In this document: piece after piece, positions 9,080 through 18,624 of the stretch | Position numbering within the stretch: position 1 is the first letter of the stretch | Layout of the letters: every line of letters starts with the position of its first letter | IMG/VR virus record: IMGVR_UViG_3300044630_004371 | Coordinates: 1 to 64,000 of that record | Strand: one strand, 5' to 3' | DNA: 64,000 bases | From: a virus | Notes under the pieces: model-generated | Seen by the model: the letters and a program-made list of their open reading frames with translations, nothing else | Database searches by the model: none | What the model was told of the DNA's origin: nothing | Made by a program: the position numbers and the translations under genes

Positions 9080-9773
9080 ATTAGAAAATATTACTTTAGT
9101 GGCTGTGACATCAGTAAATATTGATGCACATGTAAAGGCTTTAGAATATAGTTGTAAAGATATAGAATTTGGTGCTGTAAAACTACTATCAGATGTTTGT
9201 CCAGATAACCTACCAAGTTATATTAAACATGAAAAAATAGACAAACTAACTCATCCAATTGGTGAAAATCTTGGTGGTGGTAAAGACCAATGGAATTATT
9301 TTATGGTTTATAAACTTGGCAGTTTTATTGAAACTGAATATGCTATAATAATCCATCATGATGGATTTGTTGTAAACGCTTCTTCATGGAACCCAGATTT
9401 CTTAAATTATGATTATATTGGGTCACCATGGTTTTTACCTCACGATAATTTTTCTTACAGAGACGTTAACGGAGAAATAATTAGAGTTGGAAATAGTGTT
9501 GGCCTTAGAAGTAAAAGGTTGATGGATTTGCCTAGTAAAATAGATATGGAATGGAAACCATTTCATGGTTATTGGAATGAAGACGGATTTATAAGTGTGA
9601 ATAATAGACATATATTTATGCAACATGGTATGCGTTTTCCAGATTTGAATGTCGGTAAATCGTTTTCACATGGATGCATGATTCCAGAAGTACTTGAAGA
9701 TGCTATGAATGGCATTAAACCTTTTATGTTTCATCGATATGATGGGACAAACGCTCATTACCCTAAATTTTAA
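9072..9773 (+). CDS. DUF5672 family glycosyltransferase-like protein
   Basis: A 233-residue protein with the DUF5672 pattern: NITLVAVTSVNIDAHVKALEYSCKDIEFGAVKLLS at the start, then YAIIIHHDGFVVNASSW, DYIGSPW and VGNSVGLRSKRLM, ending in KPFMFHRYDG. The HHDGF motif takes the place of a DxD metal site. DUF5672 proteins occur in surface-glycan clusters and are thought to be glycosyltransferases. The start overlaps the previous gene by 8 nt. Confidence 0.8.
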   Translation: MLKLENITLVAVTSVNIDAHVKALEYSCKDIEFGAVKLLSDVCPDNLPSYIKHEKIDKLTHPIGENLGGGKDQWNYFMVYKLGSFIETEYAIIIHHDGFVVNASSWNPDFLNYDYIGSPWFLPHDNFSYRDVNGEIIRVGNSVGLRSKRLMDLPSKIDMEWKPFHGYWNEDGFISVNNRHIFMQHGMRFPDLNVGKSFSHGCMIPEVLEDAMNGIKPFMFHRYDGTNAHYPKF

Positions 9774-9783
9774 AAAAAAACAT

Positions 9784-10455
9784 ATGAACATATTAAAAAC
9801 AATACTTAAAGATGGTTATTTGGTTTTTGATGTTGGATGCAACATCGGAGAAAAAGCAAATTATTATTTACAACTAAACACAAAAGTTGTGGGTTTTGAA
9901 CCACAACCAAAATGCGTAAATGCGTTACTTAAACGTTTTAAAGACAATGATAACATAGTAATCGAACCGATTGGGCTAGATAAAGAAAAAGGTGTTTCGG
10001 TTATATACGAAGCTTCACATGATACTATTTCATCAATGTCTTTAGATTTCATAAACACAGTTAAAAAAGAAAGATTTTCTGGTTATAATTGGGGTGAAAA
10101 AATTGATATTAATATCGACACCTTAGATAATATGATTTTAAAACATGGTAAACCTAACTATATTAAAATAGATGTGGAAGGATATGAATTAAATGTTTTA
10201 CAAGGTTTAACAACACCTATCGATATCATTTCTGTTGAATTCACTCCAGAATTATGTCAATCATCAGTTGATTGTGTTAATTACATTGAAAGTATAAATG
10301 GAGAATGTGTTTACAATTATGGTTATAGAGAAGATTTGGATTTTAAATTTGATACTTGGTTAAATAAACAAGATTTGGTTTCTTATATAGAATCTGTAAA
10401 AGATTTTAGCTTTGAATTCGGAGACATATATGTAAAGATAAAAGATAAAAAATAA
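9784..10455 (+). CDS. FkbM family methyltransferase
   Basis: A 223-residue SAM-dependent methyltransferase. The SAM motif I is VFDVGCNIGEKANYY (about residues 14-28), followed by VVGFEPQPKCVNAL, and the FkbM signature IKIDVEGYELNVLQGL is near residues 127-142. FkbM enzymes O-methylate sugar hydroxyls. The ATG at 9784, after an A-run, is the natural start; the frame also opens upstream inside the previous gene, which is rejected. It probably methylates a sugar of the glycan built by this operon. Confidence 0.88.
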   Translation: MNILKTILKDGYLVFDVGCNIGEKANYYLQLNTKVVGFEPQPKCVNALLKRFKDNDNIVIEPIGLDKEKGVSVIYEASHDTISSMSLDFINTVKKERFSGYNWGEKIDINIDTLDNMILKHGKPNYIKIDVEGYELNVLQGLTTPIDIISVEFTPELCQSSVDCVNYIESINGECVYNYGYREDLDFKFDTWLNKQDLVSYIESVKDFSFEFGDIYVKIKDKK

Positions 10456-10461
10456 TTAATT

Positions 10462-11106
10462 ATGGGACTAATAAACGACCTCTGTATAAAATATGGTACA
10501 GACAAAAGCGACAACTTGCACAATTACGCTGAAAAATATGAAAAATACTTTTCAGCTTACAAAGATAAAGAATTGAAAATTTTAGAAATCGGTATTTTTA
10601 ATGGGTTTTCGCTAAAAACTTGGGAAGAATATTTTGTAAAATCAAAAATATACGGTATAGATATTATTGACTGTTCAAGAATGAATACTGATAGAATTAA
10701 AACGTTTGTTTGTGACCAAACAAATTTAGAAGAGCTAAAAAAAATTAATGATATGTATGGTCCATTTGATATTATTATTGATGATGGTTCACATAAAAGC
10801 AAAGACATGAAAAAAACGTTTGATTTTCTATTTCCATTACTAAACAACAATGGTTTATATGTAGTTGAAGATTTGCATTGTTGTTATTGGGATATCTTCA
10901 GCCCAAATGAAACTGATTTTATGGATAGGCTTAAAGAACTATTAGATATCGTTAATTCTAACGGTAAATGTGGTTTAGCTGAATTAAAAAACATATCCAA
11001 GGACCATTTCTATCAAGATAAAGTTTTAGGTGAAATGACTTGGTTTGAAATGAATGTAGCATTTATTAACTTATATAAAAGCATTGTTTTTATTGGTAAA
11101 AACTAA
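10462..11106 (+). CDS. Class I methyltransferase, MycE/TylF-like (copy 1)
   Basis: This 214-residue protein begins with a KYGTDKSDNLHNYAEKYEKYF segment, then SAM motif I (ILEIGIFNGFSLKTWEEYF, about residues 40-58) and a metal-binding IIIDDGSH near residues 104-111, followed by LYVVEDLHCCYW. This layout matches Mg-dependent sugar O-methyltransferases of the MycE/demethylmacrocin methyltransferase type. The next gene is a diverged tandem paralogue with the same motifs. Confidence 0.82.
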   Translation: MGLINDLCIKYGTDKSDNLHNYAEKYEKYFSAYKDKELKILEIGIFNGFSLKTWEEYFVKSKIYGIDIIDCSRMNTDRIKTFVCDQTNLEELKKINDMYGPFDIIIDDGSHKSKDMKKTFDFLFPLLNNNGLYVVEDLHCCYWDIFSPNETDFMDRLKELLDIVNSNGKCGLAELKNISKDHFYQDKVLGEMTWFEMNVAFINLYKSIVFIGKN

Positions 11107-11140
11107 ATAACATAATAACAAAAATAAAAAGAAAAAACAG

Positions 11141-11758
11141 ATGAAAATAGCTGAAATTTTATTAAAGTACAAGACAGACAAAAATTATGGAACAATTAAA
11201 AATATCTATGATGATTTATATAGATGGAATATTGTTGATAACCCAGAACCTTGTATCGGTCATTCATATGGTTTATCGTATGATGAAATATTCGAAAAAT
11301 TTGATAGAAACGCCCCAATTAATTTTTTAGAAATTGGTATACAAAAGGGTGGTAGTTTATGTGCGTGGAAAGACTACTTCCAAAATGGAAATATATATGG
11401 TATTGATATTATAGATTGTATATTAGATGAATATAGAAGACCAGATTTTAATTATATAATTTCTGACATCAAAAACCCTTCACTTAAAGAAACACTTAAA
11501 GATGTAATGTTTGATATTATTATTGACGATGGAAGTCATCATCTAAATGATGTTATGTTTGTAGTTAACAATTATTTAGATAAACTTAATAAAGGAGGTT
11601 TTTTAATAATAGAAGATTGTCAACAACCAGAACATTGGCTTAGTTATGTAAAACCTTTGATACCTAATGGGTATGAGCTTACAACTAGAGATTTAAGACA
11701 TGATACGCAGTATTCTTCTTACGATAACTTTTTAATAGTAATTGAAAGAAAGGCATGA
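11141..11758 (+). CDS. Class I methyltransferase, MycE/TylF-like (copy 2)
   Basis: A 205-residue paralogue of the preceding gene. It shares ILLKYKTDKNYGTI at the start, FLEIGIQKGGSLCAWKDYF (about residues 61-79), IYGIDIIDC and IIIDDGSHH (about residues 126-134), then FLIIEDCQQPEHW. The two probably methylate different hydroxyls of the same sugar or different sugars. Its stop overlaps the next start (ATGA). Confidence 0.82.
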   Translation: MKIAEILLKYKTDKNYGTIKNIYDDLYRWNIVDNPEPCIGHSYGLSYDEIFEKFDRNAPINFLEIGIQKGGSLCAWKDYFQNGNIYGIDIIDCILDEYRRPDFNYIISDIKNPSLKETLKDVMFDIIIDDGSHHLNDVMFVVNNYLDKLNKGGFLIIEDCQQPEHWLSYVKPLIPNGYELTTRDLRHDTQYSSYDNFLIVIERKA

Positions 11759-12351
11759 AAAAATATGATGTTATCATATCTAGATATAATGAAGATGTTT
11801 CATGGGTTAAAGAATTAGATTCAAATAAATTCAACATTAAACTTTACAACAAAGGTGAACAAAACATTGAAATTGAATCAATATCTTTGGAAAATTTTGG
11901 AAGAGATGGTCATACTTTCATAAATTATATTGTAGAAAATTATAACAATTTACCAGATTATGTTATTTTTCTACAAGGCAAACCGTTTGACCATTGTAAA
12001 AATGTGTTTGAAATGATTAAAAATCATACCGATGAACCCTACGTATGTTTATCAGACCATGTTATTGATGAGAATATTAATGGTTGGTATGAGCATTTGG
12101 TTGAAAAAGACTCATCAATGCCATTTCCAAACATGAAAAGATTTAGATTAAAAGAAACAGCCAACGCAATTTTAGGTTCAGAAACACCAGAAAAATGTAC
12201 GTTTGCTGCTGGTCAACAATACATTATTAATAAAAATTACATTTTAAATCGTTCCCATGATTTCTATAAAGTAATTCTAGAACGATTTAAAATTGATTTC
12301 GTTTTGCCATGGCACGTTGAAAGGTTATGGTTTAACATTCTTAAATTTTAA
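11755..12351 (+). CDS. DUF3431 domain protein, probable glycosyltransferase
   Basis: A 198-residue protein reading YDVIISRYNEDVSWVKEL at the start, then LENFGRDGHTFINYIVENYNNLPDYVIFLQGKPFDHC, which is the DUF3431 signature (RYxED and FLQGxPFDH). DUF3431 proteins are found in fungal and bacterial glycan loci and are likely glycosyltransferases. The ATGA overlap with the previous gene suggests coupling. Confidence 0.75.
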   Translation: MKKYDVIISRYNEDVSWVKELDSNKFNIKLYNKGEQNIEIESISLENFGRDGHTFINYIVENYNNLPDYVIFLQGKPFDHCKNVFEMIKNHTDEPYVCLSDHVIDENINGWYEHLVEKDSSMPFPNMKRFRLKETANAILGSETPEKCTFAAGQQYIINKNYILNRSHDFYKVILERFKIDFVLPWHVERLWFNILKF

Positions 12352-12358
12352 AATATAG

Positions 12359-13297
12359 GTGAAAAATAATTACAAAATAGTTGCAATAACGCCATCTGGA
12401 CGTAGAAATTATCTAGAAATTTTATATAAATATATGTGTAAAAACAAACACATATTAGATAGATGGGATTTATGGGTTAATACTGAAAACTCTGAGGATT
12501 TAGAGTATATGAAAAACTTATCTAATAACGATTCATTTGTTAATTTGGTTTACCCGACTTGGCCATATTATAGAGATTGTCCTAATTTATCGCTAGCACC
12601 GTTCTGGTCTAAAGCAACAGATGAAGATACAATTTATGTTAGGTTTGATGACGATGTTGTCTTTGTTGCTGATAATACAATAGAAAATTTGGTTAACTTT
12701 AGACTTGAACATGAAGAATATTTTTTTATATACCCATTTATTATAAATAACCCTTTTCATTCAAAAATTTTACAAGACAGGGGGTTGATTGATAATAGAC
12801 ATGGTATTATTAGAACACATAAAGAACTAGCAATGTTAGGTCCTAGTGACCCTGTAGCGTTAACTAACCCATCTTTTGCTAGATATTTACACGAAACCTT
12901 CATAGATAGTTATCAAAAAGGTGACTATAACAAATTTATGTGTGATGAAAAAATAGTTTTTGAAATAGGTGACACATCATATAAATACGGCACCAACAAA
13001 ACAAGCGAATTAGTCACAGATGGCGGCCCACAAGTATCAATAAATTGTGTTTGTTGGTTTGGTCATACATTCAAAAAAATATGCCCAATAAATGATTGTT
13101 ACTTTGAAGGTAACTCTGACCAGTCTGAACTGACTGATGAAGAAGCGTATTTAACCATAGTTAAAACTAAAGATTTAGGTATGCCATCATGTACCGCACC
13201 AAATACATTGGTATCTCATTTTTTATTTGGCCCTCAAAGAAGACATGATGGGATGATTGATATATTACAAAAATACAAAGACATTTCAAATGTATGA
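12359..13297 (+). CDS. Putative glycosyltransferase, GTG start
   Basis: A 312-residue protein starting at GTG (KNNYKIVAITPSGRRNYLEIL). The TPSGR motif, DLWVNTENSEDLEYM and the acidic RFDDDVVFV stretch (about residues 94-102, a DxD-like metal site) suggest a GT-A type sugar transferase. I do not recognise a named family. No better ATG is available without losing the conserved N-terminal strand. Its end overlaps the start of the Glf gene by 8 nt. Confidence 0.65.
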   Translation: MKNNYKIVAITPSGRRNYLEILYKYMCKNKHILDRWDLWVNTENSEDLEYMKNLSNNDSFVNLVYPTWPYYRDCPNLSLAPFWSKATDEDTIYVRFDDDVVFVADNTIENLVNFRLEHEEYFFIYPFIINNPFHSKILQDRGLIDNRHGIIRTHKELAMLGPSDPVALTNPSFARYLHETFIDSYQKGDYNKFMCDEKIVFEIGDTSYKYGTNKTSELVTDGGPQVSINCVCWFGHTFKKICPINDCYFEGNSDQSELTDEEAYLTIVKTKDLGMPSCTAPNTLVSHFLFGPQRRHDGMIDILQKYKDISNV

Positions 13298-14384
13298 TTT
13301 TGTAATTGTTGGTTCTGGATTTTTTGGTGCTATTTGTGCTAGAGAATTAACAGATTTGGGTCACAAATGTTTGGTACTGGAAAATAGAAACCATATTGGT
13401 GGTAATTGCTATACCGAGAATAGAGATGGTATAAACATACACAAATATGGTCCGCACATATTCCACACTTCAAACGAAGAAGTTTGGGGATGGATTAACA
13501 AATATGCTGAATTTAATGATTTTACTTTTAGGCCAGTAGCAAATTATAAAGGTGAAATCTATTCACTACCATTTAATATGTGGACGTTTTCAAAATTATT
13601 TAATGTGGTGTCACCAAACGATGCTAAAAAAATAATAGAAACGCAAACAACTACAATTACTGACCCTAAAAATTTAGAAGAACAAGCCATAAAATTAGTT
13701 GGATATGACGTTTATGAAAAATTAATAAAGGGATACACAACTAAACAATGGAAAAAAGACCCGAAATTACTACCGAAAGAAATCATTAAACGATTACCAG
13801 TAAGGTTTACTTATGATAACAATTATTTTAATGATAAATATCAAGGTATTCCTATTGGTGGTTACACTGAAATATTTAAAAAGTTGTTGGATGGTATTGA
13901 CGTTAAATTAGAAAATGATTACCTTTGTAATAAAGAATATTGGGATAATTTAGGTAAAAAAATAATCTACACAGGTCCTATTGATAAATTTTATAATTAT
14001 CAATTTGGTTATTTAGAATATAAGACAACTAATTTTGAACATAAATTTTTTAATGTTGAAAATTATCAAGGTACTTCCGTTATGAATTATACTGATTTAG
14101 ATACAAAATTTACTAGAATTATTGAACATAAACATTTTGAAAAAAATGATGTTGAAAACACTTGGGTTACATGGGAATATCCTGTGGATTATGAACCAGA
14201 AAAAACAGAACCTATGTATCCAGTTAATGATTTTGAAAACAATCTTAAATATTCAAAATATAAAGAATTAGCAAACACTGAAAAAAAAATAATTTTTGGA
14301 GGTAGATTGGCAGAATACAAATATTATGATATGCATCAAGTAATTGAATCTGCGTTGTCTACTGTTAAAAAACTAACAAAATAA
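13290..14384 (+). CDS. glf: UDP-galactopyranose mutase
   Basis: This 364-residue protein is a full-length Glf. The FAD-binding N-terminus is FVIVGSGFFGAICARELTDLGHKCLVLE with IGGNCYTE, followed by KYGPHIFHTSNEEVWGWI and a YTTKQWKKDPKLLP region. The C-terminus has VTWEYPVDYEPEKTEPMYPV and FGGRLAEYKYYDMHQVI, all conserved in the family. It converts UDP-galactopyranose to UDP-galactofuranose. The start at 13290 overlaps the previous gene. A galE gene at 29298 could supply UDP-galactose. Confidence 0.95.
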   Translation: MYDFVIVGSGFFGAICARELTDLGHKCLVLENRNHIGGNCYTENRDGINIHKYGPHIFHTSNEEVWGWINKYAEFNDFTFRPVANYKGEIYSLPFNMWTFSKLFNVVSPNDAKKIIETQTTTITDPKNLEEQAIKLVGYDVYEKLIKGYTTKQWKKDPKLLPKEIIKRLPVRFTYDNNYFNDKYQGIPIGGYTEIFKKLLDGIDVKLENDYLCNKEYWDNLGKKIIYTGPIDKFYNYQFGYLEYKTTNFEHKFFNVENYQGTSVMNYTDLDTKFTRIIEHKHFEKNDVENTWVTWEYPVDYEPEKTEPMYPVNDFENNLKYSKYKELANTEKKIIFGGRLAEYKYYDMHQVIESALSTVKKLTK

Positions 14385-15232
14385 TGGAAAAAGTTTACAT
14401 CATATCTGTCTTCAACAAACACGAAGATTTTATTAAATTACAATATGATAGCATATTAAAACATGTTAAAGGTGAGTATGAATATATTATCTTTAATAAT
14501 GCTTCTGATGAAATACAAGCTAACAAAATAAAAGACATTTGTGATGACTTAAACATCCAATCTTATAGAATAAAAGTTGATTATAATATGGGTCCATCTG
14601 ATATAGCTGGTGAAGCACTTAATCAGTCATTTAATCATCTCTCAGATAAATTAGTTTTTAAAATTGATTCAGATATGTTTTTTATTTCTGACATTGAATT
14701 AACTAAAATATGTAACAATTATGATTTATTTTATATTGAAACTCAAAATAAATTTATGTGGTCAGCAGTTTTTTCAATTAATATGAAAAAAGTTAAAAAC
14801 ATAAAATTAAATTTCAGACCACATGTTATACCAAATACAGATACATTTGGTCAATCGTGTTTATTAACTGAAAATTCAGAATACACTAGAAAAAAAATGT
14901 TTTTATATTGTATTTTAACAGATGTAAACAATGAAATTAATGGGTTGATTAATAATGACTGTAGAATAACATTAAATAATTATAATTTAACATTTAACGA
15001 AAATTTTTTGTATGAAGATTTGTTTGAAAAATTACCAAACAAATATTCTAAAATATCTAAAACTATGGTTGATTATAATTTCCCACATCCATATCATATT
15101 GATTTTATTACTTTAGATGATGTTGATGTTATAATACATTTTAAATCATCAAATCATGATAACATATATCGTAACTTAGAATACACTGAAAATAAAAAAA
15201 TAGCATTAACAAAATTTTTAAATGATAATTAA
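14384..15232 (+). CDS. Putative glycosyltransferase
   Basis: A 282-residue protein with MEKVYIISVFNKHEDFIKLQYDSILKHV at the start, FNNASDE, and a metal-site-like KIDSDMFF motif at about residues 93-100, consistent with a GT-A fold. Later parts (FRPHVIPNTDTFGQ) have no familiar signature. It overlaps the Glf stop (TAATGG) and lies one base before the next gene, so it is part of the operon. The glycosyltransferase role is inferred from motif and context. Confidence 0.65.
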   Translation: MEKVYIISVFNKHEDFIKLQYDSILKHVKGEYEYIIFNNASDEIQANKIKDICDDLNIQSYRIKVDYNMGPSDIAGEALNQSFNHLSDKLVFKIDSDMFFISDIELTKICNNYDLFYIETQNKFMWSAVFSINMKKVKNIKLNFRPHVIPNTDTFGQSCLLTENSEYTRKKMFLYCILTDVNNEINGLINNDCRITLNNYNLTFNENFLYEDLFEKLPNKYSKISKTMVDYNFPHPYHIDFITLDDVDVIIHFKSSNHDNIYRNLEYTENKKIALTKFLNDN

Positions 15233-16144
15233 ATGATAACAACAAATCTAACAGGTAATTTGGGTAACCACATGTGGCAATATGCTGTATGTAGAACCAT
15301 AGCTGAAAAACTTGGATATGAATGGGGTATAAACCCAAGCCCAAGTCATGATTATTTTAATGGTAAAAACCAAATGACGTTTATGAACGTTGATTTTGGT
15401 AAACCAGTTGAAGGTATAACAAAAGAATTCCATGAAACATGGAAAGTTTTTTCGCATGTTGACGATGTTAATATCACAATGCTAGACCCTAAACTATACG
15501 AAATAGAAGATAATTCAATTATGCTAGGTCATAATGGGGCCAAAGGAGGTATATACCAATCTGAAGATTACATCATAGATAGAAAAGAAGATATTAAAAA
15601 ATGGTTTGAAATTAAATCTGAATCCAAACAAACTTATGATAAAATATTAAGTGATATGGGGATTAGTTTGGATGAGAATTTATGTGTTATTAATTTTAGA
15701 GGTGGTGAGTACAGAAGCATACCTAATGTTTTACTAAGAAAAGAATATTGGAAAAACGCCATCAATCATATGTTAAATATTAACCCTAGTATGAAATTTT
15801 TATTGATTACCGATGATGTACAATGTGCAAATAGCTTCATGCCTTTTCAAATTCAAGCAATACATGTAGATGTTGGTTTTGATTATTACGTTGTTAATCA
15901 AGCAAAATGGTTAATAATATCAAATTCAACATTTGGTTGGTGGGCAGCTTGGTTAAATGAAAAAGTTGAAAAAATAATTGCTCCTAAACATTGGTCTAGA
16001 CATAACGTTAGTGATGGTTATTGGGCGACTGGTGACGCTTACACCAGATGTTTCACATATATGGATAGAGAAGGTAATTTATCTGATTATGAAACGTGTA
16101 AAACTGAAGCAATAAATTATTATAAAAACAAAAACTTGATATGA
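15233..16144 (+). CDS. GT11 fucosyltransferase-like protein (second copy)
   Basis: A 303-residue protein with NLTGNLGNHMWQYAVCRTIAEKLGY at the start, VINFRGGEYRS at about residues 151-161 where classic GT11 has HxRRGDY, and SNSTFGWWAAWL near residue 230 followed by KIIAPKHW. The changed motif (FRGGEY, no HxRR) suggests a divergent branch with a different donor or acceptor. It is clearly distinct from the canonical GT11 at 5010. The last four bases overlap the next gene. Confidence 0.82.
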   Translation: MITTNLTGNLGNHMWQYAVCRTIAEKLGYEWGINPSPSHDYFNGKNQMTFMNVDFGKPVEGITKEFHETWKVFSHVDDVNITMLDPKLYEIEDNSIMLGHNGAKGGIYQSEDYIIDRKEDIKKWFEIKSESKQTYDKILSDMGISLDENLCVINFRGGEYRSIPNVLLRKEYWKNAINHMLNINPSMKFLLITDDVQCANSFMPFQIQAIHVDVGFDYYVVNQAKWLIISNSTFGWWAAWLNEKVEKIIAPKHWSRHNVSDGYWATGDAYTRCFTYMDREGNLSDYETCKTEAINYYKNKNLI

Positions 16145-17001
16145 AAATATACGATGCTTTTCTATTCTTTAATGAATTAGAATTACTAGAGATGAGAATG
16201 AATATTTTAAACGATGTTGTTGATTATTTTGTTGTTGTCGAATCAACAATAACATTTAGCTCTAAACCTAAACAATTATTATTTCATGAAAACAGACACT
16301 TATTTGATAAGTTTAATGATAAGATAATCCATGTGATTATTGATGATTCACCAAATAGTTTTTTGAAAATAAATTATATTGATAACCCTAAAACTGATAG
16401 TGAAATATTAAAAAATAAAATTTTAAAACATGTTGATGAATCACCAAATTGGCCAAGACATGAAACACAATGGGGTGTTGAAACATATCAACGTGAATCA
16501 ATAATTAAAGGGTTGGTTAATTGTAATGATGATGATATGGTTATAATATCTGATATTGATGAAATCCCTAATCCAATTGAAATACAAAAAATTAAAAATG
16601 TTAATGACGATGTTTTTAATTTTAACCAAAACATGTATTATTATTACGTAAACATGTTAAAGGAACAAAATTGGTCTGGTCCTAAAGCTTGTACTTGGGG
16701 AAAACTAAAAACAATATCTTTGAATAGTTTAAGACAAAATAAACACACAACAAAAACAATATCTGATGGTGGTTGGCATTTTAGCTTTATGGGTGGTGAA
16801 GCCAAAATAATTGAAAAAATAGAAGCTTATGCTCATCAAGAATTTAATAAACCATATTATAAAGATAATGTTAAAAATAATATAATGTCAAACAATGACC
16901 CATTTTTTAGAGGTGGGTTAACACATGTAAAAATAGATGAATCATATCCGAAATATTTGCTAGAAAATCTAGAAAAATATGAACATATGGTTAAAAAATA
17001 A
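16141..17001 (+). CDS. GT17 family glycosyltransferase
   Basis: A 286-residue protein with the GT17 pattern: MKIYDAFLFFNELELLEMRMNIL, VDYFVVVESTITFSSKPK, then WGVETYQRESIIKGL and the acidic ISDIDEIPNP motif near residues 135-144. The WHFSFMGG segment is also typical. GT17 includes the beta-1,4-N-acetylglucosaminyltransferase MGAT3 and bacterial homologues. It is the last gene of the glycan operon. No clear terminator follows. Confidence 0.88.
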   Translation: MKIYDAFLFFNELELLEMRMNILNDVVDYFVVVESTITFSSKPKQLLFHENRHLFDKFNDKIIHVIIDDSPNSFLKINYIDNPKTDSEILKNKILKHVDESPNWPRHETQWGVETYQRESIIKGLVNCNDDDMVIISDIDEIPNPIEIQKIKNVNDDVFNFNQNMYYYYVNMLKEQNWSGPKACTWGKLKTISLNSLRQNKHTTKTISDGGWHFSFMGGEAKIIEKIEAYAHQEFNKPYYKDNVKNNIMSNNDPFFRGGLTHVKIDESYPKYLLENLEKYEHMVKK

Positions 17002-17146
17002 ACCTTGGTTATAATGGTAAAGTAAAAAACCACTTTTATAGCTATAAATTCGCCACTTTTGAAAAGACATAGTGGAAAATAACAAAATGGTTTTAAAATA
17101 ATCATCCAAATGTGAAACGTTAAGATATTTATTATAAAACACATGC
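17002..17146. other. Intergenic gap after glycan operon
   Basis: This gap of 145 bases separates the glycan operon from phoH. I see no ORF of note and only weak inverted repeats (CCAC at about 17029 and GTGG at about 17071), not a convincing terminator. A late-type promoter core is at its right end. Confidence 0.5.
17124..17133 (+). promoter_or_regulatory. Late-type promoter core, phoH
   Basis: GATATTTATT followed by ATAAAAC lies 13 bases before the phoH start. It matches the ATATTTAT core found before many genes here and has no -33 TTG. Confidence 0.55.
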
Positions 17147-17965
17147 ATGAGTAAAAAACCGTCTACTACTAGCAGAGCTAAAAAAAACGAAGATGTTTCA
17201 GATATTGTTACGGGTTTTAACAATAATCTACTTTCCACTTTAAAATTTGACATCAAGCATAAAAACGAAACTCAAAAGAAACTCACTCAATCCATCAAGA
17301 AAAACGATGTCACTATTTGTACTGGCCCAGCTGGTACTGGTAAAACTCTTTTGAGCGTATTTGAAGCACTCGAACTCCTTAAAACACAACCAAATAAATA
17401 CAAACAAATCAAATTGGTTAAATCAATTACCCAACTTAGAAATGAAGATATGGGTATTTTACCAGGTGACGAAAAAGAAAAGCTTAAGTTCCATATGATG
17501 TCTTTTATGGATGCTTTTTATAAACTAATAGGTGAACCCAACACCAACAAGTTAATTGAAGCAAATTTAATAAATTTTGAGGTTTTTGGTTCCATCCGTG
17601 GTAGGTCTTTTGAGAATGTTATAATAATTGTTGACGAGTTCCAAAACATCAGCCACGACAACGCCAAGACGTTTCTTACAAGGTTTTCAGAAAACACCAA
17701 AACTATAATCTTAGGTGATTGTGAACAAATCGACATCAAAAACAAAAAAGATAGTTCACTTGAACGTTTGGTTAATAGAGTTAAAAAATCACCAGTTGAT
17801 GGGGTAGGTGTTGTAGAGTTTAACGAAACCGATATTGTAAGACACAGATTAACCAGTTATTTTATCAATATATTCAAAGAACCAATTGAAGAACCAAAAG
17901 AAATAAGGGTTGTTACACCTAAAAAATTAAACTGGAAAGAAAAATTTTTAAAATTTTTTAATTAA
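17147..17965 (+). CDS. phoH: PhoH-like P-loop ATPase
   Basis: A 272-residue protein with Walker A GPAGTGKT (about residues 58-66), Walker B VIIIVDEFQNIS (about 157-168), and the PhoH-typical QLRNEDMGILPGDEKEK and ILGDCEQID segments. PhoH-like ATPases are common in phages of marine and environmental bacteria; their role is probably in RNA metabolism but is not settled. The ATG at 17147 is chosen because the ATG at 17143 hits a stop after three codons. Confidence 0.92.
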   Translation: MSKKPSTTSRAKKNEDVSDIVTGFNNNLLSTLKFDIKHKNETQKKLTQSIKKNDVTICTGPAGTGKTLLSVFEALELLKTQPNKYKQIKLVKSITQLRNEDMGILPGDEKEKLKFHMMSFMDAFYKLIGEPNTNKLIEANLINFEVFGSIRGRSFENVIIIVDEFQNISHDNAKTFLTRFSENTKTIILGDCEQIDIKNKKDSSLERLVNRVKKSPVDGVGVVEFNETDIVRHRLTSYFINIFKEPIEEPKEIRVVTPKKLNWKEKFLKFFN

Positions 17966-18014
17966 TCGTTTATTTTTGCTTTACTTATTAACATTTAACC
18001 ATTAAATTGGTTAT

Positions 18015-18623
18015 ATGAAAATAGGAATTAGTATAAATGAGGTATTACGAGACTTTATCGGTCAGTTTGCTTACACCTATGACAAGTATGTTGCCGAAAC
18101 AAAACTTACTGTTAAAGATGTAACCAGCTTTGATTTGATAGAGTTTTTTAAATTTGAAAACATTGATAAATTTAATAGTTTCCTTTATTTGGAGGCACCT
18201 CTAGAAATATTTGGTCATGCAGACCAATTACACGATGGTTTAATCAACCATTTAAACGAATTTTTAATGGATATTGAAGACGAAGGTGAACACGAAATTG
18301 AAATTGTTAGCCGAGAAGTAAATAAAGCCATACCATCAACCCTTTTCTTTTTATCAAAAACAGGGGCTAGACCCACTAATATTAGATTTGTCAAAACCTA
18401 TGAAAAAAAATGGGATGATTTGGATGTTTTAATTACGGCAAATCCTAAAGCTCTAGAATGTAAACCATCTGATAAAATAAGTGTAAAGGTAAAAACAAAT
18501 TACAACACAGATGTTAAAGCTGATTATGAAATAGATTCAATACTTGACTTCATAAAAGATGAAGAACTTAGAAAAAATATATTGAAAAAAACAATAACAA
18601 CAACTTACGAAGAAATCCAATAA
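18015..18623 (+). CDS. Hypothetical protein, possibly HAD-like
   Basis: A 202-residue protein starting MKIGISINEVLRDFIGQF. The segment FFLSKTGARPTNIRFVKTYEKKWDDLDVLITANP faintly resembles the end of HAD-type phage nucleotidases, but the catalytic DxD is not present (ISINEVLRD), so it would be inactive if related. It ends two bases before the next start. Function unknown. Confidence 0.7.
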   Translation: MKIGISINEVLRDFIGQFAYTYDKYVAETKLTVKDVTSFDLIEFFKFENIDKFNSFLYLEAPLEIFGHADQLHDGLINHLNEFLMDIEDEGEHEIEIVSREVNKAIPSTLFFLSKTGARPTNIRFVKTYEKKWDDLDVLITANPKALECKPSDKISVKVKTNYNTDVKADYEIDSILDFIKDEELRKNILKKTITTTYEEIQ

Positions 18624-18624
18624 T

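Noticed and set aside
18015-18623. Active HAD nucleotidase
   Set aside because: Only the distal part is reminiscent; the catalytic DxD is missing, so no function is claimed.
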